This document shows positions 47,840-56,491 of a DNA stretch of 64,000 nucleotides, in pieces. Under the pieces are notes generated by a model that did no database searches, had not been told where the DNA came from, and was given only the letters and a program-made list of their open reading frames with translations. The stretch lies in assembly GCF_007830455.1 (NCBI RefSeq), contig NZ_VLLB01000004.1:186001-250000 (forward strand). The letters run 5' to 3'. Each line of letters starts with the position of its first letter. Position 1 is the stretch's first letter. A program made the translations under genes and the position numbers. The DNA comes from Pseudoduganella lurida (lineage in GTDB: Bacteria; Pseudomonadota; Gammaproteobacteria; Burkholderiales; Burkholderiaceae_D).

Positions 47840-48541
47840 ATGAACGCTAACGCCGACCCACTCGAGATTCAAAAATTCAGCGAACTGGCCCACCGGTGGT
47901 GGGACCCGACTTCGGAATTCCGCCCCCTGCACGACATCAATCCACTGCGCCTGGAATGGATCAACGCGCGCGCCCCGCTGGCCGGCCGCAAGGTGATCGA
48001 CATCGGCTGCGGCGGCGGCATCCTGTCCGAATCGATGGCCCGCAAGGGTGGCGACGTGACGGGCATCGACCTGTCGCAGCGCGCCCTGAAGGTGGCCGAC
48101 CTGCACAGCCTGGAATCGGGCGTGCAGGTGCGCTACAAGCTGATCGCCGCGGAAGACATGGCCGCCGAGGAAGCCGGCCAGTATGACGTGGTCACGTGCA
48201 TGGAAATGCTCGAGCATGTGCCGGACCCGGCCTCGATCGTGCGCGCCGCCACGGCCCTCGTGAAACCGGGCGGCCACGTGTTCTTCTCCACGCTGAACCG
48301 CAATCCGAAGTCCTACCTGTTCGCCGTGATCGGCGCCGAATACGTGCTGCGCATGCTGCCGAAGGGCACGCACGACTACGAGAAATTCATCACGCCGGCG
48401 GAACTGTCGCAGTACATCCGCAGCGCCGGCCTGCAGGTCGACAGCCTGAAGGGCCTGGGCTACAACCCGCTGACGAAACTGTATTCGCTGAACAACGACA
48501 CCAGCGTGAATTACATGGTGGCGTGTACCCGCCCTGTATGA
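47840..48541 (+). CDS. ubiG: Ubiquinone biosynthesis O-methyltransferase
   Basis: 233 residues from ATG at 47840 ([23 protein letters not shown]); ATGs at 47828 and 47831 are alternatives and none has a strong ribosome binding site. The SAM motif VIDIGCGGG is at about 52-60, and [14 protein letters not shown] and [16 protein letters not shown] are UbiG-specific. It performs two O-methylations in ubiquinone synthesis. The gph gene follows after 52 bases, the usual partner in Burkholderiales. Confidence 0.95.
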   Translation: MNANADPLEIQKFSELAHRWWDPTSEFRPLHDINPLRLEWINARAPLAGRKVIDIGCGGGILSESMARKGGDVTGIDLSQRALKVADLHSLESGVQVRYKLIAAEDMAAEEAGQYDVVTCMEMLEHVPDPASIVRAATALVKPGGHVFFSTLNRNPKSYLFAVIGAEYVLRMLPKGTHDYEKFITPAELSQYIRSAGLQVDSLKGLGYNPLTKLYSLNNDTSVNYMVACTRPV

Positions 48542-48593
48542 TGTATCTGGCAGGCAATGCCTGCCATTCTTCCCCTCGATCGACTGCCTGCCC

Positions 48594-49286
48594 ATGAGCT
48601 TTGCCACCGCCCCGCGCGCCATCCTGTTCGACCTGGACGGCACCCTGGCCGACACCGCGCCCGACCTGGCGGCCGCCCTCAACAAGCTGCGCACGGACCG
48701 CAACCTGCCGCCCACTTCCTACGACCTGCTGCGCCCCACCGCCTCGGCCGGCGCGCGGGGCATGATCGGCATCTCGTTCGGGCTGACGCCACAGGATGAC
48801 GGCTACGAGGCGCTGCGCCAGGGCTTCTTCGACAATTACCAGGCGGCGATGATGCAGCACAGCTCGCTGTTCGACGGCGTGCCGGCACTGCTGGACGGCA
48901 TCGAGGCGGCCGGCATGGCCTGGGGCATCGTCACCAACAAGCCGGCCCGCTTCACCGATCCGCTCATGCCGCTGATCGGCCTGGATCACGCCGCCTGCGT
49001 GATCTCGGGCGACACGATGGCCCACCCGAAGCCGCACCCTGCCCCGCTGCTGGAAGCGGCACGCCGCCTCGGCCTGGCACCGGAGCAGTGCTGGTACGTG
49101 GGCGACGACCTGCGCGACATCCAAGCCGGCCGCGCCGCCGGCATGCCGACGGTTGCCTGCCAGTGGGGCTACTGCGGCGCCACCGAGCCGGCCAGCTGGG
49201 AAGCCGATCATCTCGTCGCAACGCCGGCCGCCCTGCTGGCCCTGCTGCAGCAAACCGTCCCCGCGACGCGTACGCTGGCAGCTTGA
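48594..49286 (+). CDS. gph: Phosphoglycolate phosphatase
   Basis: 230-residue HAD hydrolase. The nucleophile motif DLDGTLADT is at 13-21, motif II is WGIVTNKP, and motif III/IV is WYVGDDLRDIQAGRAAGMPTV. It removes phosphoglycolate formed during DNA repair or photorespiration-like chemistry. Adjacent to ubiG, with which it is probably co-transcribed. Confidence 0.92.
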   Translation: MSFATAPRAILFDLDGTLADTAPDLAAALNKLRTDRNLPPTSYDLLRPTASAGARGMIGISFGLTPQDDGYEALRQGFFDNYQAAMMQHSSLFDGVPALLDGIEAAGMAWGIVTNKPARFTDPLMPLIGLDHAACVISGDTMAHPKPHPAPLLEAARRLGLAPEQCWYVGDDLRDIQAGRAAGMPTVACQWGYCGATEPASWEADHLVATPAALLALLQQTVPATRTLAA

Positions 49287-49400
49287 AATCGTTGCAAGGC
49301 CACACTGCCGGCTGATTTCGCTGTTGCCCCTAGCCAATAAAAAGGCGTACCATGGAGGTAACTAACGATAAAAACCACGTGATGACCGGAGGAGGCAGCA

Positions 49401-50372
49401 ATGCCTGGTGACGATACGACCGGGCAGGTCCTGACGCCGCGCAGCAGCGCGCCGCAACGCTGGACGGCCACGGTCGCCGAATCGAAATGCTATTGGTACG
49501 ACCTGCTGGCGACCGGCACCGGTCTGCCGGATTTCCGCGACCCCGTCGGCCGCTACCTGCGGCGCCAGCAGTTCGCCCTCGACGGCACGATGGAAAAGCG
49601 CCTGCTGTACTTCCTGGTCACGCGCCCGCGCCTGCGCATCGACACGCAGCGCGCCGTCAGCTGGGGCTTCTTCTCGCTGAAGCTGACGGTGCCCGTGCTG
49701 ATCGGCGCGGAAGAACGCAAGGGCACCATCACGATCGACCTCGACGTGCCGTTCGACGCCACCTATAAAAAGCCGCTGGTGCAGCTGCAGGACCGTTTCC
49801 TGATCCTGAACTGGGGCTCGATGATGGAACCGCTCAGCATCCACGACCTGGTGCAGCGCTACGACACGGGCCTCGACGCCCCCAGCACCGTGCGCTACGT
49901 GGGCCAGACGCGCGATGCGGCCGGAAAGCTTGCCAAGGGCGAGTGCACGATCGTCAACCGCCTGCGCGAAGCGCACCGCGCCGACTCCGACACGTTCCTG
50001 ATGGTGCAGCGCTTCGACATTCAAGTGCAGACAGCCGCGACGGACATGGCCGAGGAAGCGTCGGTACGCACCCGCGTGGACGTGCTGGAAAACGCCCTGA
50101 TCCGCTACTTCGAAGGCCCCGCCCCCCGGCTGCGCAGCGAGGTGGAACTGGGCACGCGCCGCGAGACCATGGAAGAACTGGTCGATACCTACTACCTGGA
50201 CGACCTGACGGTGGACCTGGGCTTCGCCGGCGCGGACGGCTTTCACGACCTCGCATCGGAGCATGCCCCCGCCTCGCGCCGCCACCTGTTCCGCTGCGTC
50301 TTCGAAGAAGGGCGCGCCCGGGTCGAGCCGATCGCCGCGGCAGGCCGCCCCTTATCCGAACTGAAAGAGTAG
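49401..50372 (+). CDS. Hypothetical protein with a GIY-YIG-like motif
   Basis: 323 residues with a strong GGAGGAGG site 6-13 bases before the ATG; function not recognised. No signal peptide or membrane helix is present. Two regions can be seen: an N-terminal beta-rich half with PVLIGAEERKGTITIDLDVPFDATYKK-like strands, and a middle segment RYVGQTRD (near residue 160) followed by NRLREAHR about 20 residues later. This Y-x-G-x-T ... R-L-x-x-H spacing resembles the GIY-YIG nuclease core. The tail has a conserved-looking LRSEVELGTRRETMEELVDTYY. It lies directly upstream of tmRNA. Confidence 0.7.
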   Translation: MPGDDTTGQVLTPRSSAPQRWTATVAESKCYWYDLLATGTGLPDFRDPVGRYLRRQQFALDGTMEKRLLYFLVTRPRLRIDTQRAVSWGFFSLKLTVPVLIGAEERKGTITIDLDVPFDATYKKPLVQLQDRFLILNWGSMMEPLSIHDLVQRYDTGLDAPSTVRYVGQTRDAAGKLAKGECTIVNRLREAHRADSDTFLMVQRFDIQVQTAATDMAEEASVRTRVDVLENALIRYFEGPAPRLRSEVELGTRRETMEELVDTYYLDDLTVDLGFAGADGFHDLASEHAPASRRHLFRCVFEEGRARVEPIAAAGRPLSELKE

Positions 50373-50422
50373 GTCTTGCACCGCATCACACGCATCCGCA
50401 TGCAGCGGGACGCGGATTGGAG

Positions 50423-50428
50423 TACAAT
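50423..50428 (+). promoter_or_regulatory. Candidate -10 box of the tmRNA gene
   Basis: TACAAT lies 15 bases before the mature tmRNA 5' end. The -35 region is weak. Confidence 0.35.
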
Positions 50429-50443
50429 CCTCTTTCCATCTGT

Positions 50444-50804
50444 GGGGACGACCTGGTTTCGACGTGGGTTGCAAAGCAGAACAGGGCATACCGAGGCCTG
50501 GTTACCTCGTAAATACACCCAGAAACAAACTAACTGCAAACGATAACTCGTACGCACTGGCAGCTTAATCGCTGTTAGCTCCACAACACCTCGTCCCTGG
50601 GGTGGGCCGTTAAAAGCTGTGGAGTCATTTACAGGGACTCGCGCTCGGAGGGGTCACTTCGAAGAGCGCTAAATCTAAGGTGAATCGTCCTCACGCAGCG
50701 TGCTCGTCCGCGTCGTGGGGATTAAATCAAATGGCAGAGCTAAGTATGTAGAACTGTCTGTAGAGTGCTTGCGGACGCGGGTTCGATTCCCGCCGTCTCC
50801 ACCA
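50444..50804 (+). ncRNA. ssrA: tmRNA (SsrA)
   Basis: A 361-base single-piece tmRNA. The 5' end GGGGACG pairs with CGTCTCC near the 3' end before ACCA (50801-50804), forming the tRNA-Ala-like acceptor stem. GGTTCGATTCC is the T-arm. The tag reading frame is at 50536-50568 and reads ANDNSYALAA followed by TAA. The resume GCA codon follows the usual TAACT context. It rescues stalled ribosomes with SmpB and marks the nascent peptide for proteolysis. Confidence 0.96.
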
Positions 50805-50806
50805 CC

Positions 50807-50854
50807 GAACAAAAGGAAATGGCCCAAGCTTGCTTGGGCCATTTCCTTTTGTTC
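50807..50854 (+). terminator. Very long perfect hairpin after tmRNA
   Basis: A 22-base perfect inverted repeat starting GAACAAAAGGAAATGGCCCAAG has a four-base loop. It begins three bases past the CCA end. The right arm contains TTTCCTTTTG instead of a plain U run. It is the most likely tmRNA terminator and works in both directions. Confidence 0.75.
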
Positions 50855-51095
50855 TCCGGTTCCGATGAGGGGAATCCTGCCGCATCCGGTACGGACGCGG
50901 GGGATTTGCGGGGTTTCGGCGAGTCCACTCGCCGCCGCAAATCCGGGTTGCGCCTACCAGCGCAACCCTCTTCGATTCGCCCAATCTGCCGTTGCTTCTT
51001 ATTAGGCCGCCGGGAATCTGTCGCGTCCGGCACGGACGGCGCATCGGGAATCCGGTCCGCCCGCGGCCTGCCCGGATACGCCTGCCGCCACTCCC

Positions 51096-53111
51096 TTACT
51101 GCAAGTTCACGGCCGCAATCTTTTGCTGCGAAACGATATACAGCACGCCGCGACTGGAGATGGCCAGCGTGCCACCCAGCGGATAGGTCCACACGGTCTT
51201 GTGCGTACTCAGATCGATCGCCAGTGTCTTGCTCTCGTTGCTGACGAATGCCAGGTTGCTGGTGACGATGATTTGGCGGTAGGTTCCGTCCAGGCTGGCC
51301 ACCCACTGCGCCACGCCGGATGCCGGATCGCGCGCTTCCAGCACGGTGCCGTTGGCATGCAGCAGATACAGCGCGCTGGCGCTCAACGCCGGCTGGGCAA
51401 CGGCACCGTTACCCTCCAGGTACCAGGCGATGGCACGGGTGCCGAGGTTCAAGGCGGTCAGGCGGCCGCCTTCATACGCGTACAGCATGTTTTTCCCCAG
51501 TACCACCGAGCTATCGGCAGTCCAGCCATGCCAGCTGAAGCGCGGGTCGTTCACCGAAAAGGCAGTCGCACCGGTAGCCCCATCGAGCGCATAGAAATTA
51601 CCGCCGACATAGGTGTAGGCATACTGGCCGTCAACGGCGGGCGTCCAGCCGTCGTATTGCGGCAGGCCCACGGCCCACTTCTCAGCGGCGGATGTGCCGT
51701 CATATTTCGCCATGCCGCCGTAGTAGCCGGCGTCGGAGTAGACGCTGCCGTTGTAGATGGTCGGCGCCATATAGTTTTCCCATTGCGAGCTCATTGCCTG
51801 CTTTGCAAGCAAAGTGCCGTTCTTCTGGTCGAAGATCCACAGGAAGGAATCGGCGTGGCCGGTGGAAGTAACGTACACCTTTCCATTGGCGGCAGCTGGA
51901 GGATTGACGTTGCTCAGGGTGCCCAGGTCGACATGCCAGGCCTCCTTCCCGGTGTCTTCACTGATGGCTTGCAGCGTCCAGCTGCCAAACCTGCTGCCCA
52001 GCACCGCGAAGATCGTATTGCCGTCGGTGGCGATCGTCCTGGCGTACTGGCCGGTGGTCGGCAGGTTGAAGCGGCGTGTGAACTTGGCCGGATCGACGCT
52101 GGCGGCGATCGCGCCAGTGTGGCCTGCATTGCCCTGATGGGTGCTCCACGACGGCACCCCTGGGAGCGCGGCCAGCGCCGTCAGATTGACGGTGGGCGAC
52201 ACCGTCAGTTTCAGCGGGATTTTCCATGGAGAACCGCTGACCGGCTGCGCGCAGATCGACGGATTATCCTGGCACACGCGCACTTCCAGGGTGCTGCTGT
52301 ACTGCCCGGCAGCGAGCGCGCCATTGAGCGGCAGATCGATGCTGTAGCGCTTGTCGCCTTTCGACTGCAGATTGCCGCCGCCGCTGCTTACCAGGCCGGA
52401 TTTCTCGAACACGCCTACCTGGGCCTCGCCGACCAGTACCCGGCTGGCCACCGCGTTGAAGGTGACATTGATCGGCTCGCCCTGAACGAAGCTCAGGGAG
52501 TAGGCGGCCTGGTCGAATTGCAGCGTGACCGGTGCCGGCGGCGGTGGGGTGACCGGCTCGATGGGGGCTGTCGGGGTGGCTGGAACGACGGGATCAGCCG
52601 GGCTGGTCGGTGTGGTTGGATTGGTCGGGCTGGCCGGACCGGTACTTGCAGCCGCCACGTTGACTTTCAGCGGCAAGCGCCACGGCGACCCGCTGACCGG
52701 CTTGTTGCAAACCAGAGGATCATCTTCGCACAGCTTCACGACCAGCGTACCGCTGCGGCTGCCGGGCACAAGCAGCGGGCTGACGCGCAGCGTCGCGTTG
52801 TAGTCGTAAGGCGTTGCACCGCCCGTCACCTGGACATCGGTGGTGATCAAGCCGGTGTCTTCAAAAATGCCGATATTGATAACCTGCGCGAGTGTCTTGC
52901 TGGCGTGCGCCTTGATGGTAAACGCAGTCGACTCGCCCTGCCTTGCATCCACTGCGACAGGATTTGGGGTGAAGGTCAGCCAGCTCTGATCGCCGCTCGG
53001 AGAGCTGCCGGTTGAGCCGCTGCCGGAAGCCGCACCATCGCCACCACCGCCGCCGCATGCACTGAGCAGCACGCTAGCCGTCAGCGCAGCAAAAGATTTC
53101 TGTATTTTCAT
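51096..53111 (-). CDS. Lipoprotein with two Ig-like repeats and a PQQ-type beta-propeller
   Basis: 671 residues from the ATG at 53111. The lipobox is ASVLLSAC followed by a Gly/Ser linker. Two homologous modules follow: TFTPNPVAVDARQGESTAFTI ... and LQFDQAAYSLSFVQGEPINV ..., each ending with a Cys pair and PVSGSPWRLPLKV or PVSGSPWKIPLKL. A Thr/Pro-rich linker separates them. Residues about 340-671 form a propeller with repeats typical of PQQ-like/BamB proteins (WAVGLPQYDGWTPAVDGQYAYTYVG). No PQQ-binding residues can be assigned. A surface or periplasmic scaffold is likely; the function is unknown. Codon use is slightly less GC-biased than its neighbours. Confidence 0.85.
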   Translation of the reverse strand: MKIQKSFAALTASVLLSACGGGGGDGAASGSGSTGSSPSGDQSWLTFTPNPVAVDARQGESTAFTIKAHASKTLAQVINIGIFEDTGLITTDVQVTGGATPYDYNATLRVSPLLVPGSRSGTLVVKLCEDDPLVCNKPVSGSPWRLPLKVNVAAASTGPASPTNPTTPTSPADPVVPATPTAPIEPVTPPPPAPVTLQFDQAAYSLSFVQGEPINVTFNAVASRVLVGEAQVGVFEKSGLVSSGGGNLQSKGDKRYSIDLPLNGALAAGQYSSTLEVRVCQDNPSICAQPVSGSPWKIPLKLTVSPTVNLTALAALPGVPSWSTHQGNAGHTGAIAASVDPAKFTRRFNLPTTGQYARTIATDGNTIFAVLGSRFGSWTLQAISEDTGKEAWHVDLGTLSNVNPPAAANGKVYVTSTGHADSFLWIFDQKNGTLLAKQAMSSQWENYMAPTIYNGSVYSDAGYYGGMAKYDGTSAAEKWAVGLPQYDGWTPAVDGQYAYTYVGGNFYALDGATGATAFSVNDPRFSWHGWTADSSVVLGKNMLYAYEGGRLTALNLGTRAIAWYLEGNGAVAQPALSASALYLLHANGTVLEARDPASGVAQWVASLDGTYRQIIVTSNLAFVSNESKTLAIDLSTHKTVWTYPLGGTLAISSRGVLYIVSQQKIAAVNLQ

Positions 53112-53661
53112 CAAATTTATCTTATAGAAATTAATTGCACCGGATTCTACCGCCAGATTTACGAAAATGATAACTTTTTCTTTACATGCATTAACATCTG
53201 TTGCGCCAGATGCACATGATTTGGGAGGGCGATGAGTTAGTCGAAACGTGTCCAGCGGCTCCAGTTACCTTGCTGATTGCGTGCAAAGTACTGACTGAGG
53301 CCGCAATTGCGGGGAAGGTTCGTGCCTTCAGTGTCGGCGGGTGAGTGCATGCTGTCCGGCGAGGGCCGAACTTCGCACTGTGGATGGTGAGCCATGCCGG
53401 GCGTTTCACGCACTGCTGCTGTACCGAATTCACAACAGATCCCTGCGATCAAACCTTGTTCTTTTGCAGCGAACCAAGCGCTTTCACTCTACAAGCCTTT
53501 GCCACGCCGATACAAAAGATTCCCGAGAAAAATTCACATATGTAAGACTTAAAATCTACTTAAGATTGCACAGTAAATTATAAAAAAAACATGCGAAACT
53601 GAAGCCGTCCTGTCGAGACACCTCGGCAGGCCTCCCTCCCCATTTGATGAAAGAGACCCAA
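53112..53661. other. Intergenic region between PQQ lipoprotein and PEP-CTERM gene
   Basis: 550 bases, AT-rich near both ends (53130-53190 and 53540-53610) and around 50-60% GC in the middle. A 71-codon minus-strand frame (53237-53452) ends in NCGLSQYFARNQQGNWSRWTRFD; it may be a small gene or a remnant but has no clear start signal. No terminator or sigma-54 box was recognised. Confidence 0.4.
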
Positions 53662-54195
53662 ATGAACCTGACCAAGTTCTTCCGCACAGCCATCGCCATC
53701 AGCGCGCTGTTCGTCGGCGTCGCACAAACCGCCAAGGCGGATATCGTTACCTGGACCGGTGATACCACCGGTGGTCCGACGGTGGACCTGACGCCATTGG
53801 GAGCCGATGCCTCGGCGGTGCCTTACGATGCGTGGTCGTTCACCGTCGACCAGAGTGGCGAATACACGTTCCTGCTGACCGCCGTGTACAACATCGACAG
53901 CGTGATCGTGCTGTATGAAAACTCCTTCGACCCGAACGATGCCTTCTCCAACAGCATTGCCGCCGGCGACGATGACGTGTCCCTGAATACCTCGTCGACG
54001 TGGGCAAGCCTGACGGCCGGCACCCATTACACCCTGCTCGTGGCCGGTTTCGGCGACACGGATTACGGCGCCTACAGCGTCACGATCGGCGGCCCCGGCC
54101 TGATCACGGCCGTGCCGGAACCATCGACCTGGCTGATGCTGGGCCTCGGCCTGGCCGCAGTCGGTTATACGGCGCGGCGCAAGTCGCAGCTGTAA
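53662..54195 (+). CDS. PEP-CTERM sorting domain protein
   Basis: 177 residues from the ATG at 53662, preceded by AAAGAGA; earlier TTG and ATG codons in frame are less suitable. Signal peptide MNLTKFFRTAIAISALFVGVAQTAKA, then a single beta-rich domain (FTVDQSGEYTFLLTAVYNID, YENSFDPNDAFSNSIAAGDDD, HYTLLVAGFGDTDYGAYSV) like the pre-peptidase or DVUA0089-type repeat. The C-terminal sorting signal is AVPEPSTWLMLGLGLAAVGY plus the basic tail TARRKSQL. Expected to be cleaved by exosortase at the envelope. The cargo role is unknown. A terminator follows. Confidence 0.88.
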   Translation: MNLTKFFRTAIAISALFVGVAQTAKADIVTWTGDTTGGPTVDLTPLGADASAVPYDAWSFTVDQSGEYTFLLTAVYNIDSVIVLYENSFDPNDAFSNSIAAGDDDVSLNTSSTWASLTAGTHYTLLVAGFGDTDYGAYSVTIGGPGLITAVPEPSTWLMLGLGLAAVGYTARRKSQL

Positions 54196-54225
54196 GCAGT
54201 TCGCTGCGGAAGGCGGCGCCATCAG

Positions 54226-54254
54226 GAAAGCGGCTGACCATCAGCCGCTTTTTT
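54226..54254 (+). terminator. Rho-independent terminator after the PEP-CTERM gene
   Basis: AAAGCGGCTGA and TCAGCCGCTTTTTT pair as a perfect hairpin with a three- to four-base loop and T tract. Confidence 0.9.
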
Positions 54255-54366
54255 CATTGGGCGCGCACATTGCCTGCACTCCTACAGTGCCTTGTCGCGC
54301 GCGCCTATTCAGCGGTCGTCGCGCACGGCCTACGATGGGAGCTCACCAAATCAACAGGAGACCATC

Positions 54367-54789
54367 ATGTCCAACGACGACAACGCAACGCCAGGCCGCA
54401 AGCTGTACCAGAACACCAAGGACGGCACCAGCAGTGCAGGCAGCGTGGGCACGGGCGGCACGGGCGTGTCCGGCACCGATCAGGGCTACGACGAAGCGGT
54501 CAACACGCCATGGAATGCCGGCAATGCGCATTCGGCCGGCCGCACCGACGATCTGCTCTCGCCCGGCGATGAAGCGGACCAGGAAGGCAACGGCTTCGTC
54601 AGCGGCACGAGCGCCAACGACCTGGGCAACAGCAGCGGCACCGGCGCGGGTAACCGCCAGTCCGACAGGGACGGCGACAAGCAGAGCCTGTCCGGCGGCG
54701 GCCGCCCGAGCGATCCGACCGGCCTGCAGGGCGCAGCGGGCAACGAGGGCTCGGCCAGCTATCCGGGCGAGAGCGACCAGTCGCGATAA
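54367..54789 (+). CDS. Hydrophilic low-complexity protein
   Basis: 140 residues from the ATG at 54367, which has CAGGAGA seven bases upstream; the frame continues upstream without a ribosome site. Very hydrophilic and Gly/Ser/Asp/Asn-rich, with no hydrophobic core (KLYQNTKDGTSSAGSVGTGG, SGGGRPSDPTGLQGAAG), so it is predicted disordered. No signal peptide. It resembles in style the stress-associated hydrophilic proteins of soil bacteria, and the larger low-complexity protein at 59286. Function not known. Confidence 0.75.
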   Translation: MSNDDNATPGRKLYQNTKDGTSSAGSVGTGGTGVSGTDQGYDEAVNTPWNAGNAHSAGRTDDLLSPGDEADQEGNGFVSGTSANDLGNSSGTGAGNRQSDRDGDKQSLSGGGRPSDPTGLQGAAGNEGSASYPGESDQSR

Positions 54790-54933
54790 TCTGCCAGCGA
54801 AAAATCGACCGGCCGGCACGTCCGGCGCGGCTTCCGGCCCCGGGGAGCCAGGCTTTCCGGGGCGCCGTCGTTGTGGCATTTTTGGCACAATGGTGGCAGG
54901 ACTCAACACAAACGACACAACAAGGGACATCCC

Positions 54934-55236
54934 ATGACCGACACCATCCACCGCAACTTCAAGACCGTTGCCGATGCCGAATCGGCCCGTGCGGCACTGC
55001 TGGACGCCGGCTTCCACGGCTCGGCCGTGCAACTGAACCTGCACACCGCGAGTGCCACGGACACGTCCACCAATGCCGTCAACAACATCTTCGATTCGCT
55101 GACGCCGGATGACGCGGACAACACCGACCACGGCAAGGCACGTCCCGCCGCCCTGCTGTCGGTGGACGTCGACACCGATGTGCACCGCGAGCAGGCCAAT
55201 ACGATCCTGCTGCGTTACGGCGGCGTGGAAGCCTGA
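54934..55236 (+). CDS. Small hypothetical stress-type protein
   Basis: 100 residues, AAGGGAC before the ATG at 54934. The N-terminus RNFKTVADAESARAALLDAGF resembles the opening of general-stress YflT-like domains (a helix-strand pattern with a conserved aA-x2-L-x3-G). The middle is Asp/Thr/Asn-rich and the end is RPAALLSVDVDTDVHREQAN then LLRYGGVEA. No signal peptide. It lies downstream of the hydrophilic 140-residue protein. Assignment is weak. Confidence 0.65.
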   Translation: MTDTIHRNFKTVADAESARAALLDAGFHGSAVQLNLHTASATDTSTNAVNNIFDSLTPDDADNTDHGKARPAALLSVDVDTDVHREQANTILLRYGGVEA

Positions 55237-55249
55237 GGCTTCGGCACCC

Positions 55250-56482
55250 TTACGCGGCTGGGTGTTCGAACACCTGCCGCAGGTAAGCGAGGAACGTCTC
55301 GTCCTTGCTCATCGTCTTGCCCGGCGAGTCGGACAGCTTTGCCACCGACTGGCCGTTGCAGCGAACGAGCTTCATCACGATATTGAGCGGCTGGATGCCC
55401 AGGTCGTTCGTGAGCCAGGTACCGATCCCGAAGCCGGTGATGATGCGGTCGGCGAAGTGGCGGTACAGGCAGATCGCCTTCTCCAGGTTCAATCCGTCCG
55501 AGAACACCAGCCGCTTCGTGTGCGGATCGATGCGCAGCTTCGCGTAGTGCGCGATCGCCTTCTCGCCCCACTCCACCGGATCGCCCGAATCGTGGCGCAG
55601 CCCGTCGAACAGCTTGGCAAAGTACAGGTCGAAGTCGCGCAGGAACGCATCCATCCCCACCACATCGGTCAGCGCCGTGCCCAGGTCGCCGCGGAACTCC
55701 TGCACCCAGTCCTCCAGCGCCGCCTTCTGGAAGTCGCGCAGACGCACGCCGAAGGCCTGGAACGACTGCATGTACTCATGCGCCATCGTGCCGATCGGAT
55801 GGATCCTGCAGTGCATGGCCAGGTACACGTTCGACGTGCCCTTGAAGAACTCCGGCACCTCCGCCACCAGGCGGCGCACCACCTCGTCCTGCCAGGCGGC
55901 CGAGAAGCGCCGGCGCACGCCGAAGTCGGAGAACTCGAACGGATTGCGCAGCATCGGCTCCTTGCCGAAGGCCTTCAGCGCGGCGATCTTGTCGTCCAGG
56001 CGGCGGCGCCCTTCGGCCAGCGCGGCCTGCTGGTCGAAGCGGCGGAAGTACAGCTCGTTGACGATGTACAGCACGAAGATCTCGAAACCCATCACGTGCA
56101 CTTGCGGGCCCTCCGCGTGGATCAGCAGCTTCTCGCCGTCCGTCTTCACCGTGATGAAATGGCGCTGGAAGCGGAACACGGTGAGGAAGTCGACGAAGTC
56201 GCCCTTGATGTAGCGGAGCGAGCGCAGGTAGTCCAGCTCCTCCTGGCGGAACTGCAGCGTGCACAGGTGGTCGAGCTGGCGCTCGAGTTCTTCCTTCAGT
56301 TCGGCCAGCGGATACGCGGGCTGGTTGCGGCAGGCGAATTCGTATTCGGCGATCGCACCCGGATGCCAGTGCAGCAGCGCCTGCCACATGGAGAATTTGT
56401 ACAGGTCCGTCTCCAGCAGGCTGCGGACGACGGGTTGGAAGGGTGCGGTCATGTTCGGGTGGTCGGTGGAGGGAAAGTTCAT
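55250..56482 (-). CDS. pncB: Nicotinate phosphoribosyltransferase
   Basis: 410 residues. [19 protein letters not shown] at the N-terminus, [25 protein letters not shown] with the autophosphorylated His, and [19 protein letters not shown] and [10 protein letters not shown] are PncB motifs. It converts nicotinate and PRPP to nicotinate mononucleotide in the NAD salvage pathway. It starts nine bases after the nicotinamidase-like gene's stop, forming a two-gene operon. Confidence 0.96.
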   Translation of the reverse strand: MNFPSTDHPNMTAPFQPVVRSLLETDLYKFSMWQALLHWHPGAIAEYEFACRNQPAYPLAELKEELERQLDHLCTLQFRQEELDYLRSLRYIKGDFVDFLTVFRFQRHFITVKTDGEKLLIHAEGPQVHVMGFEIFVLYIVNELYFRRFDQQAALAEGRRRLDDKIAALKAFGKEPMLRNPFEFSDFGVRRRFSAAWQDEVVRRLVAEVPEFFKGTSNVYLAMHCRIHPIGTMAHEYMQSFQAFGVRLRDFQKAALEDWVQEFRGDLGTALTDVVGMDAFLRDFDLYFAKLFDGLRHDSGDPVEWGEKAIAHYAKLRIDPHTKRLVFSDGLNLEKAICLYRHFADRIITGFGIGTWLTNDLGIQPLNIVMKLVRCNGQSVAKLSDSPGKTMSKDETFLAYLRQVFEHPAA

Positions 56483-56491
56483 CGGTGATAC

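Noticed and set aside
50444..50804. A separate tRNA-Ala gene at the 3' end of the tmRNA
   Set aside because: The T-arm and CCA belong to the tRNA-like domain of tmRNA; no anticodon arm is present.
50804..51095. Prophage or island attachment site at the tmRNA 3' end
   Set aside because: tmRNA is a common integration site, but no integrase, no second copy of the 3' end and no foreign gene block follow.
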